Shown: piece after piece, positions 6,797 to 11,970 of the stretch
Position numbering within the stretch: position 1 is the stretch's first letter
Layout of the letters: every line of letters begins with the position of its first letter
Source: Spirochaetales bacterium
Lineage (GTDB): Bacteria > Spirochaetota > Spirochaetia > DSM-27196 > PWMO01
NCBI GenBank assembly: GCA_007123465.1
Contig: SKLB01000196.1
Coordinates: 1-11,970, forward strand
Direction of reading: 5' to 3'
Length of the DNA: 11,970 nucleotides
The notes under the pieces: model-generated
What the model saw: only the letters and a program-made list of their open reading frames with translations
The model's database searches: none
What the model was told of the DNA's origin: nothing
Program-made: the position numbers and the translations under genes

Positions 6797-7451
6797 GGCG
6801 TGTCGTGTGCTGGCAGTGAAGCCCGGAGATGATCCTGTCGCGCTCAGGCGCGCCTATCACCGGCTGGTGAAACGCTATCATCCGGACCTTACCGGTGACA
6901 GCGTCGATCGCGACCGTCTCGAGCGTGTTGTGGATGCCTACCGGGTTCTCTGCGAGCGGCGGCCGAAGGTGGTCCCGTTCGCGCGCAGGGCAGGGCAGGG
7001 GACGGTACGCAGCGCAGCTGCTCGCCGCGGTCCGGTGGAGATTGGCCCGGCCGAGCTGGCGACTCTGGGACACCTGGTGCTGCACAGCCGCAATGCGTCA
7101 ACGCGTGCCTTTTCTGCGCGGCGGCTGGGGTATTCGGGCAAGCGTTCGGCCTACGGTTTCCTGCGCCGGGCGCTGTTTGACGCTGATCCGCTGGTGGTGA
7201 AGTCTGCGGTACGCGCAATCGGTATGGTGCATACCGCTCAGGGTGCGGCCGAGCTCGGCAGCGTATTCTGCCGTGGCGATGGTGAACTGAAGCACCTTGT
7301 TCTCGACGTAATAGAGAAGAGCGCGTCTCCGGCTCGATACCACGACACACTGCTGGTAGGGCTGCGCGACGGTGAACCGTCGGTTCGGCGCCGCTGCCTT
7401 TCTTTGTACGCTCGGGCATCCGCGGGCAAGCGCCAGGCGGAGGTAGGCTGA
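6783..7451 (+). CDS. J-domain co-chaperone with HEAT-like repeats
   Basis: This 222-aa protein has an N-terminal J domain (about residues 2-58) with helix II LRRAYHRLVKRY, the invariant HPD at 33-35 and helix III ending in AYRVLCERR. There is no Gly/Phe region, zinc finger or DnaJ C-terminal domain, so it is a class III (type C) J protein. After a basic linker (60-85), residues about 91-210 form alpha-helical repeats resembling HEAT/Armadillo units, for example LRRALFDADPLVVKSAVRAI (127-146) and LRDGEPSVRRRCLSLYARA near 194-212. These probably supply client or partner binding in place of the usual substrate domain. The J domain would stimulate the ATPase of the upstream Hsp70, with which the gene overlaps by 14 nt. 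E. coli hscC is likewise associated with a J protein (DjlC), from memory. The TGA at 7449-7451 is followed 2 nt later by the kinase gene. Confidence 0.87.
   Translation: MQVLEACRVLAVKPGDDPVALRRAYHRLVKRYHPDLTGDSVDRDRLERVVDAYRVLCERRPKVVPFARRAGQGTVRSAAARRGPVEIGPAELATLGHLVLHSRNASTRAFSARRLGYSGKRSAYGFLRRALFDADPLVVKSAVRAIGMVHTAQGAAELGSVFCRGDGELKHLVLDVIEKSASPARYHDTLLVGLRDGEPSVRRRCLSLYARASAGKRQAEVG
7439..7443 (+). promoter_or_regulatory. Strong Shine-Dalgarno for the CheA-like gene
   Basis: GGAGG lies inside the last codons of the J-domain gene, 10 nt before ATG 7454. It fixes that start and is the closest match to the canonical ribosome binding site seen in this operon. Confidence 0.55.
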
Positions 7452-7453
7452 CA

Positions 7454-9268
7454 ATGGCCCAAACGGCAACACACAGCGCCCGTCTGCATTCGATGTTCCG
7501 CCAGGATAGCGAGGGCATGATCGAGCTGCTGCATCTGATTGTGATGCGTTTGCAGCGCGGTGAGTCCGCGGTGAGTTCGATCGATCAGGCATTCCGCTAC
7601 GCGCACTCAATTCGTTCCGAGGCGTCGTTTCTGCATTACGCGTCGATAGTGGAGGCTGCGCGCGAGTTGGAACTGGTGTTGCGAGGATGCCGGGCCCGCG
7701 GCGCTGTTGCCGCTGCCGATGTTGAGGCCATCCGCAGCGCGGTTGTTGCGCTCGAACACGCGTTCTCGGCGTTGCGTGAACCACAACGTGCTGCTGAAAC
7801 CGGAGCGCCCGTAGCGGCTGCTGCCACGCTCCTGGAAACCCCGCTGGATGAAGTCCAGCTTCATCGGTTGCGGCAGTCACGCGCCCGCGGCGAAAGTCTC
7901 TATCTGGTGCGCTGCAGGATCACCGAGCAGCCCGAGATGATAGCGCCGCGGCTCTTTCTGGCAGTGGGGAACCTGGAAAAGACAACTCACGTGCTCGATA
8001 CTCTGCCGCGACTCGACGGTAACCTGGACGGGGTTGATGGACTGGAAGTGCTGTGTACGGCCGCCGGCGGTGAAAAAGAGATCCGGCGTGCTCTGGCAGT
8101 TGACGCTGTCGAGGATATCGAGGTTCAGGCCCTCGATTACGCCGAACTCGACGTACGCACCGCCGAGAGTCCGCACAGCGGTGCGCTGCCGGGCGTATCG
8201 CGCGTCAGTGTTGATATCGAAACACGTGAATACGAACGGCTCTGTCTGCATACCGATGAGTTGGTGCACCAGTTGCGCGAGGTCCAGAAACGCAGCGCTG
8301 AGCAGTTCAAAACTCTGCCGCGCCCAACGCAGCTGCGCGTAGCGTTGAGCGAGAAACTGGCCTACACGATCAACCACACCGTGTACCGCAATTCCTACGT
8401 CAGTGCTCGCGAGCTGCTCGATCCGCTGCCGGCAATCGTACGCCGGCTTGCACGCGATTCGGGCAAGAGGGTGCGCCTGCAGCTTTCGTGCGAGGAAGTG
8501 TCGCTCTTTCTGCCGGTGGCCGACGTGGTCCGGGACGCAGTGCTGCACCTTATTCGCAACGCGGTTGATCACGGAATTGAGTCTCCACACGCGCGGCGTG
8601 AGTGCGGCAAGCAGGAAGAGGGTGTAATCACGATCAGTGTCAAGAATGACGATCCGTACATGCTGCTGCGCGTTGCCGACGATGGGCGGGGACTACCCGC
8701 GGCGCGTAGTGGGCAGTCGGTGTGGGATACCATATCTGCAGCCGGTTTTTCCACAGCTGCCGCCGGGACCAGCGTCTCCGGTGAAGGAGTAGGGCTTGAT
8801 TCAGTGCGCTATTCGATTGAGCGCATTATCGGCGGTAGCGTGAAAGCGGAGTCCGGCGCCGGCGGAGGGGCGGTTTTTGAGTTGCGCATACCAACCGGAG
8901 ACCGGCCACTACGCGTTCTGGTGGTCGAGGCCAACAACCGCTATACCGCCGTCCCGGCCGCCTACATTGAAAACACCATTGCGATCGATACCGCGAGTGT
9001 TACGCGCAACGCGGAAGGCTTGCTGCACTACCAGCACGATGGACACGAGGTGCCGCTGCGTTCACTGGACAAGAGCGGAGTACACGCTTCTGATCAGGGT
9101 GAGCTTCAGGGCCTGCTGCTGCAGATCGGTGAATCGCGGCAACTGATCGTGGTCAACCGGACTGTCGGTATAGAAACCGTGCTGCGTGATATCGATGTAC
9201 GCGACCAGGTTTTCAGCCAGAGCGTCAACCAGAAGATTCCACTCTTTCTGCCGCTGCGCTATTTATGA
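7454..9268 (+). CDS. Orphan CheA-like hybrid-free histidine kinase
   Basis: This 604-aa soluble protein has CheA order. An HPt (P1) domain covers about residues 10-110, with candidate phospho-acceptor His51 in AHSIRSEASFL. A P2-like alpha/beta region covers about 148-228. A shortened dimerisation segment (about 250-300) precedes the HATPase domain (about 320-480): N-box LHLIRNAVDHGIE (364-376), G1 VADDGRGL (407-414), the GFST segment (431-434) and G2 GEGVGLDSVR (443-452). A CheW-like P5 domain is about 481-600. There is no receiver domain and no TM. Canonical CheA has H.LKG.A around the acceptor; here Lys-Gly is replaced by Arg54-Ser55. All ATP-site motifs are present, so it is probably an active kinase. 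No cheW, cheY, cheB/R or receptor gene is in the window, so it need not be the main chemotaxis kinase. Translational linkage to the Hsp70/J pair is notable. The stop TGA (9266-9268) lies inside the convergent C26 gene. Confidence 0.88.
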   Translation: MAQTATHSARLHSMFRQDSEGMIELLHLIVMRLQRGESAVSSIDQAFRYAHSIRSEASFLHYASIVEAARELELVLRGCRARGAVAAADVEAIRSAVVALEHAFSALREPQRAAETGAPVAAAATLLETPLDEVQLHRLRQSRARGESLYLVRCRITEQPEMIAPRLFLAVGNLEKTTHVLDTLPRLDGNLDGVDGLEVLCTAAGGEKEIRRALAVDAVEDIEVQALDYAELDVRTAESPHSGALPGVSRVSVDIETREYERLCLHTDELVHQLREVQKRSAEQFKTLPRPTQLRVALSEKLAYTINHTVYRNSYVSARELLDPLPAIVRRLARDSGKRVRLQLSCEEVSLFLPVADVVRDAVLHLIRNAVDHGIESPHARRECGKQEEGVITISVKNDDPYMLLRVADDGRGLPAARSGQSVWDTISAAGFSTAAAGTSVSGEGVGLDSVRYSIERIIGGSVKAESGAGGGAVFELRIPTGDRPLRVLVVEANNRYTAVPAAYIENTIAIDTASVTRNAEGLLHYQHDGHEVPLRSLDKSGVHASDQGELQGLLLQIGESRQLIVVNRTVGIETVLRDIDVRDQVFSQSVNQKIPLFLPLRYL

Positions 9269-9926
9269 ACGTGCGAAACAGTCTGCGATATACCGCTCGG
9301 TAGAACAGCAACTCAGGGTGAAACTGCACTCCCAGATAGAATGGCAGCGATGGATCCTCGATGGCCTGGATCACACCATTGGCTTCGCGGGCGCTGATCT
9401 GCAGGCCGGATCCCAGCCGGTCAATTGACTGGCGATGAAGCGAATTGACTGTCAGTGTTGGTACGCCGCAGATCCGTCCAAACAGCGAGACCGGTGCGAT
9501 CTGCACCATTTTGCGGAAGGTCAAGTGAGCCAGCGGATGGTTCGGATAGCGCGCGTTGCGATACGCCTTGTGCACCGCCATGTGTATGGAGCCGCCGTGA
9601 GCTACGTTGAGCAACTGAGCGCCGCGGCAGATTGCCAGCAGCGGTATGCGGCGCCGACGTGCCCGCTGCAGCATCTGGATTTCCAGAGTATCGCGTTCGC
9701 GATCGTAGCGCTGCAGCGGTCTGGCGGAGCGGTGGAACAGTAGCGGCGATACATCGGCCCCGCCGGCCAGAATCAGTCCATCGATCTGCTGCACGTCATT
9801 GCGGCATCCAGCGCAGATACGGCGTGGCTGCCCGCCGGCCAGATGTACCGCAAGCCAGAGCGCCAGGTACGATGGAGAGACAATGCGCCGTGATGAAGTA
9901 ATACCGATCAGCGGGCGAAGCGTCAT
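9225..9926 (-). CDS. Class I GATase-like gamma-glutamyl hydrolase (peptidase C26)
   Basis: This 233-aa protein belongs to the PuuD-like/peptidase C26 branch of class I glutamine amidotransferases. It has GLILAGGADVSP (50-61), the nucleophile elbow AICRGAQLLN with Cys100 (98-107), the conserved NSLHRQSID (161-169), and the His203/Glu205 pair in GVQFHPE (199-205), giving a complete Cys-His-Glu triad. Family members hydrolyse gamma-glutamyl amide bonds, for example gamma-glutamyl-GABA in putrescine breakdown. No other putrescine-pathway gene is present, so the substrate is open. It is slightly shorter than E. coli PuuD (about 254 aa). The start CAT at 9924-9926 is 12 nt after the ATP-grasp gene stop, so the two are probably co-transcribed. 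The last 44 nt overlap, in antisense, the end of the CheA-like gene. No hairpin terminator is visible after the stop. Confidence 0.88.
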   Translation of the reverse strand: MTLRPLIGITSSRRIVSPSYLALWLAVHLAGGQPRRICAGCRNDVQQIDGLILAGGADVSPLLFHRSARPLQRYDRERDTLEIQMLQRARRRRIPLLAICRGAQLLNVAHGGSIHMAVHKAYRNARYPNHPLAHLTFRKMVQIAPVSLFGRICGVPTLTVNSLHRQSIDRLGSGLQISAREANGVIQAIEDPSLPFYLGVQFHPELLFYRAVYRRLFRTFINSAAAERVESSG

Positions 9927-9938
9927 GCGGTTTTCCGG

Positions 9939-11288
9939 TTAGTGGTTGGTGATCTCCGGCGGCAGTTTGCGATGCCGGATCAGTGACGCCAGAATAAACA
10001 TAACACCCAGCACAATGAAAGGATCATCACGGTAGAACAGGTCGTTCCTGGCGCTGCGGCCGTCGTGCACTACCCGGCGCAGAGTTGCAATCGTTTCGCG
10101 GAACGACATTTGACTCTCCAATGAGCGTGTCAGTATCTGGAACGCATCGTTGATCTGCCTGTTTCCAATCTTGTCGCGCGCCTCGCGCCACGCGCTGCGC
10201 AACTGCTCGAAGCGGGTTTCGCTGGCTGTGATGTCACGGATGGCAGCAAGTAACCACAACCCTGGAATCTTGGTGCGCTTGCCGATCTGGCTTGGTTGTG
10301 GTGATGGGGCGTGCCCGGTTAGCGCAAGCTCGTATAACAGCCACGGGAAGTCTATTCCCGATTCTACCGACTGAAACAGTCCGGCCCAGAAGCGCGGGTT
10401 AACCTCGATCAGTTTCGGAACGCTGTCAGGGGTACCGTTCCAGCGGTAGTCGAGTTCGGCAATCCCGTTCCATTCCAGAGGCCCCAGCAGGCGTTGTGCA
10501 ATATCCAGGAACTGTCGGTCATCGACTGTTTCGCGCACAATGCCGGCGCCGGCGTCCGCCGGGAACTTGCGCAGATTTTTGTACGCCATACTGGCCTTGA
10601 GGCGGCCTTGTTCAAACAGTACCGTCAGGCAGTAGTCCTCTCCGGCTACCGCCTGCTGAATGAGTGCGGGACCGTAGCGGGCAGCGTCGTAGCGATCCAG
10701 TCTGTCGCGCAGTTCGGCAGCGCTGCGGCAGGACTCGATCCCTCGGCCTCCCACCTGATCCGGCGGTTTTATCAGCACCGGAAAGCGTATCTCTTCCAGT
10801 GCCCGCTGCAGTTGCTGCTCTGTTCGCGGTTGCCATGTCCTGGGGATAGGGATGTGCAGCTCGCTGGCCGTGTGGAACAGACGATCCTTGGGATGAACTC
10901 TGCTGATCGCCTCGTACGGCGGAGCCGCAACGGTAATCAACGGTTCGAAGCGCTCACGGTAGCGGGCTATCAGTTCGGTCTCGCGGAAAACCGGTATCAG
11001 CAGGTAGGGCCGGTCATCGCCGGGTTTGAACCTGCGCACTTTTGCCAGCAGGTCGGCGATAAAGACCTCAGGGTCTTTGTCCATGGCGGCGTGGACAAAG
11101 CTGCGCTTCACGTAGCGCGAGAACGACAGCACGGTCAAATCCACATCGTCGCAGCCGATGACCTCAATCCCGCGCTTCCCCAGCGAGTGAGCGATTACCA
11201 GTGACATCAGGCTACGGCCGTACATTACAATGACCCGCGCCGGAGGCGTTGCAGAGTCCACAGGCGTAGTTTGGCTGTTATGCTGCAT
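9939..11288 (-). CDS. ATP-grasp carboxylate-amine ligase
   Basis: This 449-aa protein has an N-terminal Rossmann-like pre-ATP-grasp region (about residues 18-120, starting RVIVMYGRSLMSL), then an ATP-grasp fold. The ATP-binding Lys lies in FPVLIKPPD (169-177), the glycine-rich loop GGRGIE at 180-185, and the metal-binding Glu and Asn in LIEVNPRFWAG (293-303). The fold is of the carbamoyl-phosphate-synthase/biotin-carboxylase-like type that activates a carboxylate as acyl phosphate and joins it to an amine. A helical C-terminal extension ends in a hydrophobic run FIVLGVMFILASLI (424-437) and a basic patch, possibly a membrane anchor. ATG at 11288 is chosen; an in-frame TTG at 11297 would add three residues and has a weak GGTGGT 6 nt ahead. 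The substrate is unknown. The peptidase C26 gene 12 nt downstream suggests the two act on the same type of amide bond (inference). Confidence 0.88.
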   Translation of the reverse strand: MQHNSQTTPVDSATPPARVIVMYGRSLMSLVIAHSLGKRGIEVIGCDDVDLTVLSFSRYVKRSFVHAAMDKDPEVFIADLLAKVRRFKPGDDRPYLLIPVFRETELIARYRERFEPLITVAAPPYEAISRVHPKDRLFHTASELHIPIPRTWQPRTEQQLQRALEEIRFPVLIKPPDQVGGRGIESCRSAAELRDRLDRYDAARYGPALIQQAVAGEDYCLTVLFEQGRLKASMAYKNLRKFPADAGAGIVRETVDDRQFLDIAQRLLGPLEWNGIAELDYRWNGTPDSVPKLIEVNPRFWAGLFQSVESGIDFPWLLYELALTGHAPSPQPSQIGKRTKIPGLWLLAAIRDITASETRFEQLRSAWREARDKIGNRQINDAFQILTRSLESQMSFRETIATLRRVVHDGRSARNDLFYRDDPFIVLGVMFILASLIRHRKLPPEITNH

Positions 11289-11327
11289 AGCTTTCAAAAA
11301 AATACCACCAACCTGTCGCTGATGAAA

Positions 11328-11356
11328 AGTGCGGCAGCGCTGATCCGTGCCGCACT
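11328..11356 (-). terminator. Candidate intrinsic terminator after the Crp/Fnr-type gene
   Basis: A perfect 9-bp inverted repeat (AGTGCGGCA at 11328-11336, TGCCGCACT at 11348-11356) encloses an 11-nt loop. On the minus strand it begins 6 nt after the regulator's stop codon, and the 3' arm runs into TTTT (11328-11325), followed by a separate T7 run at 11302-11296. The short T-tract makes termination likely but leaky. A regulator binding site is the alternative reading. Confidence 0.5.
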
Positions 11357-11361
11357 ATACG

Positions 11362-11970
11362 CTACTCGGGAACCAGCTGGCGCAGGCCGTCGGGATCGAG
11401 AATCTGCAGCGCACCACGATCGTATTGGATCAGTTGCGCCTCAGCCAGCTCGCTGAGAACGCGCGAGAGCGCAGGGCGAGTCACACCCATGATTTCGGCC
11501 AGCGCCTGGCGCGAGTGCGCCAATTGCACGGTTCGCGTTCCCTGGACGTCACTGGCGTCCAGCAGGTAATCGGCAACGCGCTCACGCAGGGTTGCCAACC
11601 GCGACAGGCGCAACTTCTCCGCCAACGCTGCAAGGCGGTCCGATACTACACCCAGAAACGCCTGCAGGAACGCGCCGTGCTGCCGGCACAGGTCGACTAC
11701 CGTGGAGCGCGGCAGGCGAAGCAGTTCAGCGTCGGCCGTACAGACAATCGATACCGGCAGCGTATTAGCTGCCCCAAACAGGAATGCCGGCGCCAGAACG
11801 CACGGCGCTGAATGCTCAGCTACCGTGTAGCGCTTGCCGTGGTAGGAACTCATCTCGCTGCGCGCTGTCCCCGAAAGCAGTACCAGCAAACGGTCGTAGT
11901 GGTCACCGCGGAACGCCATGATTGCGTCGCGGCGGTAACGGTTCAACCGATAATGATGGCGCGCGAGTGC
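11362..11970 (-). CDS. Crp/Fnr-family transcription regulator, 5' end missing
   Basis: The visible part is about 202 codons, open to the window edge. The TTG at 11946 is not a credible start, because the cyclic-nucleotide-binding-like fold is already under way there (YRRDAIMAFRGDHYDRLLVLLSG). Numbering from that TTG, the beta-barrel sensor runs to about 80, the long dimerisation helix is about 88-130, and the winged helix-turn-helix is about 143-185 with SRQALAEIMGVTRPALSRVL (145-164) as recognition region. The sensor lacks the Gly-Glu and Arg pocket seen in cAMP-binding CRP, reading APAFLFGAANTLPVSIV instead, so cAMP is an unlikely ligand. Scattered Cys (49, 69, 87) do not form an FNR cluster motif, though N-terminal Cys could lie outside the window. 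The stop is CTA at 11362-11364. It lies 73 nt upstream of the ATP-grasp gene on the same strand and may or may not control it. Confidence 0.88.
   Translation of the reverse strand, partial: ALARHHYRLNRYRRDAIMAFRGDHYDRLLVLLSGTARSEMSSYHGKRYTVAEHSAPCVLAPAFLFGAANTLPVSIVCTADAELLRLPRSTVVDLCRQHGAFLQAFLGVVSDRLAALAEKLRLSRLATLRERVADYLLDASDVQGTRTVQLAHSRQALAEIMGVTRPALSRVLSELAEAQLIQYDRGALQILDPDGLRQLVPE

Noticed and set aside
7098..7880. A 260-codon minus-strand frame opposite the J-domain and kinase genes, and similar frames such as 5987-6670.
   Set aside because: Arg/Pro/Ala-rich shadow translations of GC-rich genes with clear motifs on the other strand.
9423..9451. Direct repeat AATTGACTG at 9423-9431 and 9443-9451.
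   Set aside because: Both copies lie within the C26 hydrolase gene and encode its conserved NSLHRQSID region, and there are only two copies, so coding constraint or chance is enough.
11944..11946. TTG as the true start of the Crp/Fnr-type gene.
   Set aside because: The open frame continues to the window end and the beta-barrel is already in progress there, so the gene starts outside the window.

Overview
The window looks like part of the chromosome of a GC-rich, probably free-living spirochaete (Spirochaeta/Alkalispirochaeta-type; GC roughly high-50s percent by eye, not computed). The basis is gene order plus sequence. An flhG-like gene, a short membrane protein, a WhiG/FliA sigma factor and a Jag-N/DUF342 FapA protein follow one another, which is the arrangement I recall for the flagellar operon of Treponema and, in part, Borrelia. 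The genus is inference.

Positions 1-9268 (+ strand) look like one continuous transcription unit, the 3' end of a flagellar operon. The order is: flhG (5' end cut by the window), a two-TM acidic-tail protein, the sigma factor, fapA, a 106-aa hydrophilic protein, a TM/coiled-coil/HTH-tail protein of the SwrB/DUF6115 type, a short HscC-like Hsp70, a J-domain protein with HEAT-like repeats, and a CheA-like histidine kinase. From the second gene on, all junctions are overlaps or gaps of 10 nt or less. The one larger gap (796-880, 85 nt) holds a plausible sigma-70 promoter, so the block from 881 may also be transcribed separately.

The first half is flagellar: FlhG (number and placement of flagella), the sigma factor (late flagellar genes), FapA and the SwrB-like protein (assembly). 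The second half (5108-9268) is less expected. A specialised Hsp70/J-protein pair and an orphan CheA-like kinase, with no cheW, cheY or receptor gene in view, are tied to the flagellar genes by 5-, 14- and 2-nt junctions. This is the part most likely to be an under-described system, perhaps a chaperone and signalling module serving the periplasmic flagellum.

Positions 9225-11970 (- strand) hold, in order of transcription, a Crp/Fnr-type regulator (5' end beyond the window), a candidate intrinsic terminator, an ATP-grasp ligase with a hydrophobic C-terminal segment, and a class I glutamine amidotransferase-like hydrolase (peptidase C26) 12 nt downstream. The ligase and hydrolase form a likely two-gene operon for making or trimming an amide or gamma-glutamyl compound. 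The hydrolase gene ends 44 bp inside the 3' end of the CheA-like gene, so the two operons converge and overlap.

I saw no tRNA, rRNA, CRISPR array, insertion sequence or obvious pseudogene. Coding density is close to complete, and no stretch over 300 bases lacks a gene.
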